From Eubacteriales bacterium (GTDB lineage Bacteria > Bacillota > Clostridia > Lachnospirales > Lachnospiraceae), in NCBI GenBank assembly GCA_030527715.1, contig JAUNAF010000001.1, positions 1 to 64,000 on the forward strand: a stretch of 64,000 bases of DNA, given 5' to 3'. The position numbers and the translations under genes were made by a program. Of the stretch, positions 7,948-16,505 are shown one piece after another; the first letter of the stretch is position 1; the number at the start of each line of letters is the position of its first letter. Below the pieces are notes generated by a model. It was not told the DNA's origin. It did no database searches and was given only the letters and a program-made list of their open reading frames with translations.

Positions 7948-8709
7948 ATGAAGAAAAGATTTATTTCGTGGAATGTCAATGGTCTTCGCGCCTGTGTTAC
8001 AAAAGGATTTCTGGATTTCTTCCATGAAGTGGATGCAGATGCATTCTGTATTCAGGAGAGCAAGCTTCAGGAGGGACAGATCTCTCTGGATCTTCCGGGG
8101 TACTATCAGTACTGGAACTATGCAGAGAAAAAAGGATATTCCGGAACAGCGATCTTCACGAAGGAGGAGCCGATTTCTGTCAGCTACGGTCTGGGGATCG
8201 AGGAGCATGACCATGAGGGACGTGTCATCACTCTGGAATATGAGAAGTATTATCTGATCACGGTCTATACACCGAATTCCAAATCAGAGCTGGAGCGTCT
8301 GGATTACCGAATGGTGTGGGAAGATGCCTTCCGCAGCTATCTTAAGAAGCTGGAAGAAGACAAGCCGGTGATCTTCTGCGGAGATCTGAACGTGGCTCAT
8401 AAGGAGATCGATCTGAAGAATCCGAAATCCAACCGCAGAAATGCCGGATTTACGGATGAGGAGAGAGGTAAATTCACAGAGCTGGTGGAGGCTGGATTTG
8501 TGGACAGCTTCCGTCATTTCTATCCTGAGCAGGAAGGGATCTATTCCTGGTGGTCCTACCGTTTCCGTGCGAGAGAGAAGAATGCAGGCTGGAGAATAGA
8601 CTATTTCTGTGTGTCAGACAGTCTGAAAGAGCAGCTGATCGATGCAAAGATCCATACAGAAGTATTCGGCAGTGATCACTGTCCGGTAGAACTGGAAATC
8701 GAGGTGTAG
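7948..8709 (+). CDS. xth: Exodeoxyribonuclease III
   Basis: A 253-residue AP endonuclease/3'-5' exonuclease of the EEP superfamily acting in base-excision repair. Family motifs are in order: WNVNGLRA (9-16), the metal-binding Glu of QESKL, the GYSGTAIF strand, the catalytic [15 protein letters not shown], and the C-terminal SDHCPVELE with the catalytic Asp-His. SD AGAGAGGAA precedes the ATG. The 100-base leader contains a 7-bp hairpin around 7913-7932 (GCGGATC with GATCCGC) and no convincing promoter. LrgA follows after 4 bases. Confidence 0.95.
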   Translation: MKKRFISWNVNGLRACVTKGFLDFFHEVDADAFCIQESKLQEGQISLDLPGYYQYWNYAEKKGYSGTAIFTKEEPISVSYGLGIEEHDHEGRVITLEYEKYYLITVYTPNSKSELERLDYRMVWEDAFRSYLKKLEEDKPVIFCGDLNVAHKEIDLKNPKSNRRNAGFTDEERGKFTELVEAGFVDSFRHFYPEQEGIYSWWSYRFRAREKNAGWRIDYFCVSDSLKEQLIDAKIHTEVFGSDHCPVELEIEV

Positions 8710-8713
8710 TATC

Positions 8714-9082
8714 ATGAAGTATTTATATCAGTTCTGCGTGATCGCAGGCGTATGTTTTCTGGCAGAGGTGCTGCATGCCCTGCTGCCGTTCCCTGTTCCG
8801 GCAAGCATCTATGGACTTGTGCTGATGCTGCTGTTTCTGATGACCGGAATCATAAAGCTGTCAAAGGTAAAGGAAGCCGCGGACTTTCTGCTGGATATCA
8901 TGCCGCCGCTGTTCCTTCCGCCGTCCGTAGCTCTGATGACGATCTGGGGAGACCTGAAATCAAATCTGCTTCCGCTTGTGGTGATCGCAGTGACTACGAC
9001 AGTCATCGTCATGGCAGTGACCGGATGGGTGAGCCAGGGAGTGATCCGCATGCAGAAGAAGGGAGGAAAGAAAGATGAGTGA
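8714..9082 (+). CDS. lrgA: CidA/LrgA family holin-like membrane protein
   Basis: A 122-residue protein with four predicted membrane segments and a lysine-rich cytoplasmic tail (QKKGGKKDE). The pattern VPASIYGLVLMLLFL is typical of CidA/LrgA. Members act with a CidB/LrgB partner and are linked to autolysis control and to export of small organic acids such as pyruvate. GAGGTG at the end of xth serves as SD. The stop overlaps the start of the LrgB gene by 8 bases, so the pair is translationally coupled. Confidence 0.92.
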   Translation: MKYLYQFCVIAGVCFLAEVLHALLPFPVPASIYGLVLMLLFLMTGIIKLSKVKEAADFLLDIMPPLFLPPSVALMTIWGDLKSNLLPLVVIAVTTTVIVMAVTGWVSQGVIRMQKKGGKKDE

Positions 9083-9767
9083 GTTCGCAGCATCTTCTCT
9101 GTTTTTCGGGCCGGTCATCAGCCTGCTCGGCTATGCGATCGGTATGTATCTGCGCAAAAAGACAAAGCTTGAGATCGTAAATCCGCTGATCGTTGCAATC
9201 GTATTTATCATTGTCGTTCTGAACCTGTTTCATATTGACTACGAAAGCTACAATGCGTCTGCAAAGTATCTGAGCTATCTGCTGACGCCGGCGACTGTGG
9301 CACTGGCGATTCCGCTCTATCAGCAGCTGGATCTGCTGAAGAAAAATTTCCTTGCAGTGATCCTTGGAATCCTCTCAGGAGTTATTTCCAGCCTCGGAAG
9401 TATTCTGGGACTGTGCGTCCTGTTCGGAGTCAGCCATGAGTACTATGTCAGCCTGCTTCCGAAATCCATCACTACGGCGATCGGAATCAGTGTGGCAGAG
9501 GAGCTCGGAGGAATCCCGACAGTCACCGTGGCAGCGATCTGCATCACCGGTATTCTGGGAGGAATGATCGGACAGGCAGTCTGCAGACTGTTCCGCATTA
9601 CCGAACCGATCTCTGTCGGACTTGCCCACGGAACTGCAGCGCATGCGATCGGTACCTCAAAGGCGATCGAGATCGGTGAGGTCGAAGGCGCAATGAGCAG
9701 TCTGTCTATCGCGGTGGCAGGTGTACTGACAGTCATCTTTGCATCCGTGTTCGCAGGACTGCATTAA
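9075..9767 (+). CDS. lrgB: CidB/LrgB family membrane protein
   Basis: A 230-residue polytopic membrane protein, the partner of the upstream LrgA. The LrgB hallmark run LLPKSITTAIGISVAEELGG is present (about residues 130-150), followed by GLAHGTAAHAIGTSKA near 180-195. About seven membrane segments are expected. SD GGAGGAAAG lies inside the lrgA end. The pair follows xth without a terminator. No LytTR-type regulator, the usual controller of lrgAB, is nearby. Confidence 0.93.
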   Translation: MSEFAASSLFFGPVISLLGYAIGMYLRKKTKLEIVNPLIVAIVFIIVVLNLFHIDYESYNASAKYLSYLLTPATVALAIPLYQQLDLLKKNFLAVILGILSGVISSLGSILGLCVLFGVSHEYYVSLLPKSITTAIGISVAEELGGIPTVTVAAICITGILGGMIGQAVCRLFRITEPISVGLAHGTAAHAIGTSKAIEIGEVEGAMSSLSIAVAGVLTVIFASVFAGLH

Positions 9768-9793
9768 GAAATGAACGAAAATGGAACCTGTAC

Positions 9794-9822
9794 TTGCGTG
9801 AAACAGAAAAGACAGGTATGAT
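9794..9822 (+). promoter_or_regulatory. Promoter of the cyclophilin gene
   Basis: TTGCGT (9794-9799), a 17-base spacer and TATGAT (9817-9822) lie directly upstream of the SD of the isomerase gene. Confidence 0.7.
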
Positions 9823-9855
9823 GATAGAATCATGACAGTGAAAAGGAGAGAGACT

Positions 9856-10377
9856 ATGGCACAGAATCCAGTAGTAACTTTTACCATGGAGAACGGCGAT
9901 GTGATCAAGGCAGAACTGTATCCGGAGATCGCGCCGAACAGCGTAAATAACTTTATCAGTCTGGTAAAGAAGGGCTTTTATGACGGCCTGATCTTCCACC
10001 GTGTGATCCGCGGCTTTATGATCCAGGGCGGATGCCCGAACGGAACCGGCATGGGCGGCCCGGGTTATGCGATCCGCGGCGAGTTCGCAAGAAACGGTTT
10101 CAAGAATACCCTGGCACACACCGAGGGTGTGCTGTCTATGGCACGTGCGATGAATCCGAATTCCGCAGGATCTCAGTTCTTCATCATGCACAAAGCTGCA
10201 CCGCATCTGGACGGTGACTATGCAGCATTCGGAAAGGTCATCGAGGGTATGGAAGTCGTAAACCGCATCGCTGAGGAAGATACCGATTACAGCGACCGTC
10301 CGCTGGATGAGCAGAAGATGAAGTCTGTTACCGTAGAAACCTTCGGAACAGAGTATCCGGAACCGGAAAAATGCTGA
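9856..10377 (+). CDS. Cyclophilin-type peptidyl-prolyl cis-trans isomerase
   Basis: A 173-residue cytoplasmic cyclophilin with no signal peptide. Motifs are NNFISLVKKGFYDGLIFHRVI, GFMIQGG, GTGMGGPGY, LSMARAMNPNSAGSQFFIM and the hydrophobic pocket HLDGDYAAFGKV. The frame is open to an earlier ATG at 9832, but ATG 9856 is preferred because AAGGAG sits 8-10 bases before it and the family begins here. Its stop overlaps the next gene's ATG by 7 bases, and a strong terminator lies 25 bases downstream, inside that next gene. Confidence 0.94.
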   Translation: MAQNPVVTFTMENGDVIKAELYPEIAPNSVNNFISLVKKGFYDGLIFHRVIRGFMIQGGCPNGTGMGGPGYAIRGEFARNGFKNTLAHTEGVLSMARAMNPNSAGSQFFIMHKAAPHLDGDYAAFGKVIEGMEVVNRIAEEDTDYSDRPLDEQKMKSVTVETFGTEYPEPEKC

Positions 10378-11144
10378 TACGTCCGGAAAGATCCGTGACA
10401 GGAAGAGACGTCTCCGATTGGGAGACGTTTCTTTTTTATCGGAATGAACAGGAAGTCTATCTGACTGAAGACGAAATACTGCTTCAGAGAATCACAGCTG
10501 CCGGATATCCATGCGTCTGTCTGTTGGAAGAAGGCGCAGCGCCGCCCTGGGGAGTGCGCTTTGCGGCAGAACGCGAAGCTCTGACTGCGGACTATCTGTC
10601 GTTTGTCTGGCATCGATTTTACAGAAAGCCTCAGATGATCGCAGTGACTGCTCATCTGATGATCAGAGAATCTGTGATGGAGGATCTTCCGGCCTTCCTT
10701 GAGATGTATCGGCAGGAGAGACAAAATCCGGATGTCACCGCCTTTACGGAGGAGCCGGAGCAGGAGCTGTATTCCTATATCAGAGTTCAGTATGAGTTCT
10801 TTGACTACGGTCTCTGGACGATCACACTGAAAGAGAATGGAAGCGTGATCGGAAGAGGAGGGCTGACGGCATATTCGCCCGAGACAGATACTTCGAGTCA
10901 GACGAAGTCCGAGGGGACGGACCTTGAACTTGCCTATCTGATCGCAGAAGAGTTTCGGGGCTGTGGATTTGGTGCGGAGGCTGCGGAGGCTTTTGTAAAG
11001 CTTGCAGCCCAACGATTTCCGGAAGCTGCTGTCTATCTGCGCACATCGCCTGAAAACAGAGCCTCGGCTGCTATCGCCGGAAGCCTGGGCGGCAGTTTGC
11101 AGAAGAGCAGAGGCAGGCAGCAGGTCTACCTCATCGACTTATAG
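10371..11144 (+). CDS. GNAT-family N-acetyltransferase with an N-terminal extension
   Basis: A 257-residue protein. The C-terminal GNAT fold starts near residue 95 (HLMIRESVMEDLPAFLEMY), and LELAYLIAEEFRGCGFGAEA supplies the acetyl-CoA loop (Q/RxxGxG/A type). Residues about 28-90 (EDEILLQRITAAGYPCVCLLEE onward) form a helical or alpha/beta domain found before GNAT in related clostridial proteins, so the extension is probably real. The ATG overlaps the cyclophilin stop by 7 bases. An intrinsic terminator lies at codons 11-23, and no in-frame ATG occurs between it and residue 89, so either the gene depends on readthrough or it uses a non-ATG start. The substrate is unknown. Confidence 0.8.
   Translation: MLIRPERSVTGRDVSDWETFLFYRNEQEVYLTEDEILLQRITAAGYPCVCLLEEGAAPPWGVRFAAEREALTADYLSFVWHRFYRKPQMIAVTAHLMIRESVMEDLPAFLEMYRQERQNPDVTAFTEEPEQELYSYIRVQYEFFDYGLWTITLKENGSVIGRGGLTAYSPETDTSSQTKSEGTDLELAYLIAEEFRGCGFGAEAAEAFVKLAAQRFPEAAVYLRTSPENRASAAIAGSLGGSLQKSRGRQQVYLIDL
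10403..10437 (+). terminator. Strong intrinsic terminator inside the GNAT coding region
   Basis: A 13-bp stem (10403-10415 with 10421-10433, one G-T pair), loop GATTG, then Ts to 10437. It suits the cyclophilin transcript but overlaps the first codons of the following acetyltransferase. Confidence 0.85.
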
Positions 11145-11156
11145 CAAAATGATAGT

Positions 11157-11178
11157 GTTATAAGTATTTACTTATAAC
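11157..11178. repeat. AT-rich perfect palindrome
   Basis: GTTATAAG-TATTTA-CTTATAAC, an 8-bp inverted repeat just after the acetyltransferase stop. There is no T tract, so it is more likely a protein-binding site or a weak hairpin than a terminator. Confidence 0.5.
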
Positions 11179-11219
11179 TGAATATAAAAAAGAGTGATAA
11201 TCAGGAGACAGGATTATTC

Positions 11220-11271
11220 TTGACGGGGCGAAAACCGGGTGATATGATGTAACCAGTTCAAAAACCCGGTT
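11220..11271 (+). promoter_or_regulatory. Promoter of metQ with flanking inverted repeat
   Basis: TTGACG (11220-11225), a 17-base spacer and TATGAT (11243-11248). Inverted arms AACCGGGT (11233-11240) and ACCCGGTT (11264-11271) bracket the -10 box and start site, and a further ACCGG lies at about 11276-11280. This looks like a repressor operator. No S-box or other methionine riboswitch could be recognised in the roughly 60-base leader. Confidence 0.75.
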
Positions 11272-11315
11272 AATATACCGGATAAATAGGATATAGGATA
11301 GAGGAGGAAATGAAT

Positions 11316-12125
11316 ATGAAAAAATTAGCAGCGATCGCAGCAGCAGCTGCACTGACAGTGGCACTTGCAGTTCCGGCAGCAGCAGAGGGAAAGATCTCCG
11401 TAGCAGCATCCGCTACACCGCACGCAGAGATTCTTGAGCAGGCAAAGCCGATTCTCGAAGAGCAGGGCTGGGAGCTTGAAGTAAAGGTATTCAGTGATTA
11501 TGTACAGCCGAACATGGTAGTTGAGAGTGGAGACTTCGACGCAAACTATTTCCAGCATATTCCGTATCTTGACAGCTTCAACGAGGAGAAGGGCACACAT
11601 CTGGTAAATGCAGGCGGTATCCACTATGAGCCGTTTGGAATCTATCCGGGCAAGAAGGCTTCCTTAGACGAGCTTGCTGAGGGCGACGAGATCCTGGTTC
11701 CGAACGATACTACAAATGAGGCAAGAGCACTGCTGCTTCTTCAGGACAACGGTGTGATCACTCTGAAAGAGGATGCAGGTCTTACCGCTACTGTAAATGA
11801 CATCGTTGAGAATCCGCTGAACATCAAGATCGTTGAGCTTGAAGCAGCACAGATCCCGCACTCTATCTCAGATGCAGCTCTGGCAGTTATGAACGGAAAC
11901 TATGCACTTGAGGCAGGTTTTTCTGTAGCAAACGACTCCATCGCATATGAGTCCTCCGATTCTGAGGCAGCAAAGACTTACGTGAACATCATCGCAGTAA
12001 AGGAAGGCAATGAGGAGAGCGAAGGCATCAAGGCACTGGTAGACGTGCTGAAGTCTGAGGAGATTCAGAATTACATCAACGAAACCTATGACGGAGCAGT
12101 TATCCCGTTCGTAGAGGCTGAGTAA
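11316..12125 (+). CDS. metQ: Methionine ABC transporter substrate-binding protein (NLPA family)
   Basis: A 269-residue extracellular binding protein for methionine. Residues 1-24 are a signal peptide with an Ala/Leu core ending in AVPAAAEG. The mature part has the NLPA pattern (SVAASATPHAEILEQAKPIL near its start, then PNDTTNEARALLLLQ, with NPLNIKIVELEAAQIP after it). ATG 11316 is chosen over ATG 11310 because GGAGG lies 8 bases upstream of the former and only 2 bases from the latter. Unlike most Firmicute MetQ proteins it has no lipobox cysteine, so it may be released or held by other means. A hairpin terminator separates it from metN-metI, which has its own promoter. Confidence 0.93.
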   Translation: MKKLAAIAAAAALTVALAVPAAAEGKISVAASATPHAEILEQAKPILEEQGWELEVKVFSDYVQPNMVVESGDFDANYFQHIPYLDSFNEEKGTHLVNAGGIHYEPFGIYPGKKASLDELAEGDEILVPNDTTNEARALLLLQDNGVITLKEDAGLTATVNDIVENPLNIKIVELEAAQIPHSISDAALAVMNGNYALEAGFSVANDSIAYESSDSEAAKTYVNIIAVKEGNEESEGIKALVDVLKSEEIQNYINETYDGAVIPFVEAE

Positions 12126-12156
12126 ACAGACATACCATTATCTAAAATATCAGAAA

Positions 12157-12187
12157 GGATCAGGACTTAAGCTGCCTGATCCCTTTT
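12157..12187 (+). terminator. Terminator-like hairpin after metQ
   Basis: An 8-bp stem GGATCAGG/CCTGATCC (12157-12164 with 12175-12182), a 10-base loop and a C-interrupted T run. Probably partial termination, allowing a higher level of binding protein than of transporter. Confidence 0.65.
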
Positions 12188-12207
12188 CTCTGTACAGGAA
12201 AAATGTT

Positions 12208-12236
12208 TTGACGCATACCTCAATTTATAATATACT
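12208..12236 (+). promoter_or_regulatory. Promoter of metN-metI
   Basis: TTGACG (12208-12213), a 17-base spacer and TATACT (12231-12236). Confidence 0.8.
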
Positions 12237-12269
12237 TGGGTGGAAAGTCCAGGGAGGGGGAAAACCGCG

Positions 12270-13280
12270 ATGGATACAATTATTAAAATTGATCATGTGA
12301 GTAAGGAATTCAAGCAGAAAGATACGGATGTCCATGCATTAAAGGACATCAGCCTTGAGATTCACACCGGTGAGATCTACGGAATCATCGGTATGTCTGG
12401 CGCAGGAAAAAGTACGCTGGTACGCTGTCTGAACCTTCTGGAGAGACCGACCTCCGGAAGTGTAGAGGTAAACGGACAGGTGCTGCAGAAGCTTTCTGAG
12501 AAAGAACTGAGAGCTGCGCGCAAGGATATCGGAATGATCTTCCAGCATTTCAATCTTCTGATGCAGCGCAGTGTCATCGACAATGTCTGCTTTCCGATGG
12601 AGCTGAACGGCATCAAAAAGGCTGAGGCAAGAAAGAAAGCCATGGATTATCTGAAGATCGTAGGGCTTGAGGAGAAAGCAAATGCCTATCCGGCACAGCT
12701 GTCCGGCGGACAGAAGCAGCGTGTGGCGATCGCCAGAGTGCTTGCCACCGATCCGAAGATCCTGCTCTGCGATGAGGCGACCAGTGCACTGGATCCGCAG
12801 ACGACAAAATCGATCCTGCAGCTGATCCGAGAGATCAACCGCGACTACGGCATCACCGTGGTCATCATCACGCATGAGATGGCTGTCGTGCAGGAGATCT
12901 GTACACATGTTGCGATCATCGACCACGGAAATCTGGTGGAGCACGGTACGGTGGAGGAGATCTTCCACTCACCGAAGTCCAGAGAAGCCAAAAAGCTGAT
13001 TTACGAGGGCTACCAGAAGGTTACTGAGATGAAGGGAAAGAGATGCGTGCGCATCACCTTCACAAATCAGTCATCGTTTGAGCCGGTCATCGGAAATATG
13101 GTGCTTGAGTGCAAGATGCCGGTCAACATTCTCTATGCAAATACCAGAGATATCGGCGGAGCGGCAAACGGAGAGATGGTACTGCAGCTTCCGGATGCTC
13201 CGGAGATGGGAGATCGCATGGTTGCGTATCTGAAGAGAGTAGGACTGACTGTGGAGGAGCTGAGTGATTATGTGGGATAA
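12270..13280 (+). CDS. metN: Methionine ABC transporter ATP-binding protein
   Basis: A 336-residue ATPase that drives methionine uptake with MetI and MetQ. Walker A GMSGAGKST lies near residue 40, the ABC signature [13 protein letters not shown] near 140, and Walker B ILLCDEATSALDP follows. The last 80 residues form the NIL (ACT-like) regulatory domain that binds methionine and inhibits transport when the cell is replete, so feedback control is expected. ATG 12270 is preferred to an upstream in-frame GTG at 12240 because AGGGAGGGGG lies about 9 bases before it and the GTG falls just 3 bases past the -10 box. Confidence 0.95.
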   Translation: MDTIIKIDHVSKEFKQKDTDVHALKDISLEIHTGEIYGIIGMSGAGKSTLVRCLNLLERPTSGSVEVNGQVLQKLSEKELRAARKDIGMIFQHFNLLMQRSVIDNVCFPMELNGIKKAEARKKAMDYLKIVGLEEKANAYPAQLSGGQKQRVAIARVLATDPKILLCDEATSALDPQTTKSILQLIREINRDYGITVVIITHEMAVVQEICTHVAIIDHGNLVEHGTVEEIFHSPKSREAKKLIYEGYQKVTEMKGKRCVRITFTNQSSFEPVIGNMVLECKMPVNILYANTRDIGGAANGEMVLQLPDAPEMGDRMVAYLKRVGLTVEELSDYVG

Positions 13281-13935
13281 AACAGTAATAATGATGATTC
13301 TCAGGGGAATCGGGGAGACACTCTATATGACCCTCGGTGCCACTGTGTTCGGTTATGTGCTTGGACTTCCGCTGGGAGTCCTGCTGACAGTGACAGATGA
13401 GAACGGGATCCGTCCGAACCGCATGGTGTACAAGGTCCTTGATTTTGTGACCAACATTCTGCGAAGCATTCCGTTTCTGATTCTGCTGATCCTGGTAATT
13501 CCGGTTACCAGACTGATCGTCGGAAAGACCTACGGACCGACTGCAACGATCGTTCCGCTGACGATCGCGGCAGCACCGTTTATCGGACGAATGGTGGAGT
13601 CTTCCTTGAAAGAGGTAGACCGCGGAGTGATCGAGGCCGCACAGAGTATGGGCGCTGGTACCTGGGAGATGATCAGCAAGGTGCTTCTTACAGAGGCAAG
13701 AACTTCACTGATCGTCAATGCAACGATCGCGATCGGCACCGTACTTGGCTATTCTGCAATGGCCGGAACCGTCGGAGGAGGCGGACTCGGCGACATCGCA
13801 ATTCAGTATGGATATTACCGCTATCAGGCGGATATCATGATAGTAACGGTGGTCCTGCTGATCATCCTGGTACAGATCTTCCAGGGAATCGGCATGGTTC
13901 TGGCAAAGAAACTGGATCACAGAAGAGTAAATTAA
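13270..13935 (+). CDS. metI: Methionine ABC transporter permease
   Basis: A 221-residue inner-membrane permease with five predicted membrane segments. The cytoplasmic coupling loop is ESSLKEVDRGVIEAAQSMGA (EAA motif), about residues 115-134. The gene overlaps the metN stop by 11 bases. ATG 13270 and an in-frame GTG at 13264 are both possible: GGAGG is 6 bases from the GTG and AGGAG is 10 bases from the ATG. It forms the transporter with MetN and MetQ. malQ follows after 34 bases with no terminator. Confidence 0.94.
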   Translation: MWDKTVIMMILRGIGETLYMTLGATVFGYVLGLPLGVLLTVTDENGIRPNRMVYKVLDFVTNILRSIPFLILLILVIPVTRLIVGKTYGPTATIVPLTIAAAPFIGRMVESSLKEVDRGVIEAAQSMGAGTWEMISKVLLTEARTSLIVNATIAIGTVLGYSAMAGTVGGGGLGDIAIQYGYYRYQADIMIVTVVLLIILVQIFQGIGMVLAKKLDHRRVN

Positions 13936-13969
13936 AAGTAGATATTTTAAGAGAAAAGAGGATAAAGCA

Positions 13970-15628
13970 GTGAGAAGAGGCAGTGGTGTATTATTACCGG
14001 TGAGCAGCCTTCCGTCCCCGTACGGAATCGGCACGTTCTCCGAGGAGGCTTATCGTTTTGTAGACTTTCTGATGGAGGGAGGAATGACCTACTGGCAGAT
14101 TCTTCCGCTGGGACCGACCAGCTACGGAGATTCTCCTTATCAGTCGTTTTCCACCTTTGCAGGCAATCCGTATTTTATCGACTTAAAGCAGCTGGTCAAG
14201 GAAGGTGTCCTGACTGAGGCAGAATGCGACGAGGCAGACTGCACCGGACATCCGAACTATGTGGAATACGGCGATCTCTATGAAAAAAGATATGCACTGC
14301 TGAAGAAAGCATACAAACGCAGCAATATCGCACAGAATGCAGACTTCCAGAAATTCGTTGAGAAAAACCAGGACTGGGTGAAGGATTACGCCTTATTCAT
14401 GGCGATCAAAAATCAGTGCTTTGACGGAAAATCCTGGATGGAATGGGCTGAGGATATCCGCATGCGCTGGGGATATTCCATGGATTACTACTATAAAGAA
14501 TGCGCTGAGGAGATCGAGTTCTACGAGTATCTTCAGTTCAAATTCACAGAGCAGTGGACAAAGCTGAAAAAGTATGCAAATGATCAGGGAATCCTCATCA
14601 TCGGAGATCTGCCGATCTATGTGGCACTGGACAGTGCAGATGCCTGGGCACATCCGGATCTTTTCCAGATGAATGATGACCGCACGCCGAAGGCAGTGGC
14701 AGGATGCCCGCCTGATGCATTTTCAGAGACCGGTCAGCTCTGGGGAAATCCGCTGTACCGCTGGGATGTACACAAAAATCAGCAGTATGACTGGTGGATC
14801 CGCCGTATGGAGCACTGTTTCGAACTCTACGACGTAGTCAGAATCGATCACTTCCGCGGCTTCGATGAGTATTACTCCATTCCGTTTGGTGACAAGGATG
14901 CGACCAGAGGACACTGGGAGAAGGGACCGGGCATGGATTTCTTCCGCAAGATGGAGGAGAGACTCGGAAAGAAACGTGTCATCGCCGAGGACCTTGGTCT
15001 GATGACCGATACTGTGCGCAAGCTGGTAAAAGACAGCGGCTACCCGAATATGAAGGTGATCGGTTTTGCCTTTGACGGAGACGCGAACTGCGATCATCTG
15101 CCTCATCACTACAGCAAGAATTGTGTTGCCTACACCGGTACACACGACAATGAGACCGTGATGCAGTGGTATGACCGTCATACGGAGGAAGAACTGGAAC
15201 TCTACCGCGAGTACACCAACCATGTGCAGACACCGCACGATCGTGTACACTGGGATTTCATCCGTCTGGCATCTCTTTCCGCAGCGGATATCTGTATCGT
15301 TCCGATGCAGGACTATCTCGGACTTGGTGCAGAGGCGCGCATGAACTTCCCGTCCACACTCGGAAACAACTGGAAGTGGAGAGTCAGCGAGTCTTCTCTG
15401 ACAAAGGAACTCTCTGATGAGATGTTCGCTATGGCCAAGCTGAGCAGCCGTGTCAATGACCTGAGCTGGGACTGGAAGGCTGAGCGTGCAGAGAAGGCAG
15501 CGGCAGAGGCAGCAAAGAGAGCAGAAGCTGAGAAGGCAGAAGCAAAAAAAGCGGCAGCAAAGAAAGCAGATGCAAAAAAGACTGAGGCAGCTGCAGATAA
15601 GAAGGCAGCTCCGGAAAAGAAAAAATGA
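13970..15628 (+). CDS. malQ: 4-alpha-glucanotransferase with Lys/Ala-rich C-terminal tail
   Basis: A 552-residue GH77 amylomaltase that transfers glucan segments between malto-oligosaccharides in the cytoplasm. N-terminal [20 protein letters not shown] is diagnostic. The nucleophile is D293 in RIDHFRGF, the acid/base Glu is in IAEDLG, and the third Asp is in THDNET. It starts with GTG, with SD AAGAGG upstream. The catalytic domain ends near residue 503 (VNDLSWDWK). Residues about 504-552 are an unusual tail made almost only of Ala, Lys and Glu. No other glycogen or maltose gene is beside it, and it sits between metI and ecfA1, whose ATG overlaps its stop. Confidence 0.95.
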   Translation: MRRGSGVLLPVSSLPSPYGIGTFSEEAYRFVDFLMEGGMTYWQILPLGPTSYGDSPYQSFSTFAGNPYFIDLKQLVKEGVLTEAECDEADCTGHPNYVEYGDLYEKRYALLKKAYKRSNIAQNADFQKFVEKNQDWVKDYALFMAIKNQCFDGKSWMEWAEDIRMRWGYSMDYYYKECAEEIEFYEYLQFKFTEQWTKLKKYANDQGILIIGDLPIYVALDSADAWAHPDLFQMNDDRTPKAVAGCPPDAFSETGQLWGNPLYRWDVHKNQQYDWWIRRMEHCFELYDVVRIDHFRGFDEYYSIPFGDKDATRGHWEKGPGMDFFRKMEERLGKKRVIAEDLGLMTDTVRKLVKDSGYPNMKVIGFAFDGDANCDHLPHHYSKNCVAYTGTHDNETVMQWYDRHTEEELELYREYTNHVQTPHDRVHWDFIRLASLSAADICIVPMQDYLGLGAEARMNFPSTLGNNWKWRVSESSLTKELSDEMFAMAKLSSRVNDLSWDWKAERAEKAAAEAAKRAEAEKAEAKKAAAKKADAKKTEAAADKKAAPEKKK

Positions 15629-16488
15629 TGAGTATTATTAAAGCCAGCAAGCTGGTGCATGAATATCAGAAGCTCGGGGAGGACGGCCGTGTGGAGTCCT
15701 CCTACCGTGCGGTGGACGGCGTGGATCTTGAAGTCGAGCCGGGACAGTTTATTGCGATTCTCGGTCACAACGGTTCAGGAAAATCCACCCTGGCCAAGCA
15801 TTTGAATGCCATTCTGCTGCCGAGTGAGGGCAGCGTTCATGTGGACGGAAAGGATACCAGAGATGCAGAAAAACTCTGGGAGATCCGAAAGACCGCAGGA
15901 ATGGTATTTCAGAATCCGGACAACCAGATCATCGGAACCGTGGTGGATGAGGATGTTGCCTTTGGCCCGGAAAATATGGGAGTTCCGACTGACAAGATCA
16001 AAAAGAGGGTCGAGGAAGGACTCAAAACGGTCGGCATGTGGAAGTACCGCAGCCATTCTCCGAACAAGCTGTCCGGCGGACAGAAGCAGAGAGTGGCGAT
16101 CGCCGGAGTGGTTGCGATGCATCCGAAGTGCATCGTATTTGATGAGCCGACCGCCATGCTGGATCCGATCGGACGCAAAGAGGTGATCGAAGCCGCAAAG
16201 CGTCTGAACCGCGAAGAAGGCGTTACGGTGATCCTGATCACTCACTATATGGAAGAAGTCGTTGAGGCGGACCGTGTCATCGTGATGGATCAGGGAAAGG
16301 TGCTGATGCAGGGCACACCGAGGGAGGTATTTTCCGAGGTGGAGCTGCTCAAAGAGCACCGACTGGATGTGCCGCAGGTGACGATGCTCGCATATGAGCT
16401 GCGCAAAAGCGGCATGGACATTCCGAAAGGGATTCTGACAATGGAGGAACTTGCGGATGCTCTGGTTCAGGAGAAAAAAGCACCGTAA
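15625..16488 (+). CDS. ecfA1: Energy-coupling factor transporter ATPase, first subunit
   Basis: A 287-residue ABC ATPase of a group II ECF vitamin transporter. Walker [10 protein letters not shown] is near residue 49, the Q-loop is in [12 protein letters not shown], the signature is [13 protein letters not shown], and Walker B is [13 protein letters not shown]. The EcfA1-type Q-loop differs from that of the next gene, consistent with an asymmetric pair. The start ATGA overlaps the malQ stop. A second ATG follows at once (15628), and either may be used. It energises whatever S components are encoded elsewhere, since none is in the window. Confidence 0.95.
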   Translation: MMSIIKASKLVHEYQKLGEDGRVESSYRAVDGVDLEVEPGQFIAILGHNGSGKSTLAKHLNAILLPSEGSVHVDGKDTRDAEKLWEIRKTAGMVFQNPDNQIIGTVVDEDVAFGPENMGVPTDKIKKRVEEGLKTVGMWKYRSHSPNKLSGGQKQRVAIAGVVAMHPKCIVFDEPTAMLDPIGRKEVIEAAKRLNREEGVTVILITHYMEEVVEADRVIVMDQGKVLMQGTPREVFSEVELLKEHRLDVPQVTMLAYELRKSGMDIPKGILTMEELADALVQEKKAP

Positions 16489-16505
16489 GTTCATGAGGAG
16501 AAAAG

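Noticed and set aside
11220..11315. S-box (SAM) riboswitch before metQ
   Set aside because: The leader is only about 60 bases and lacks the conserved S-box blocks.
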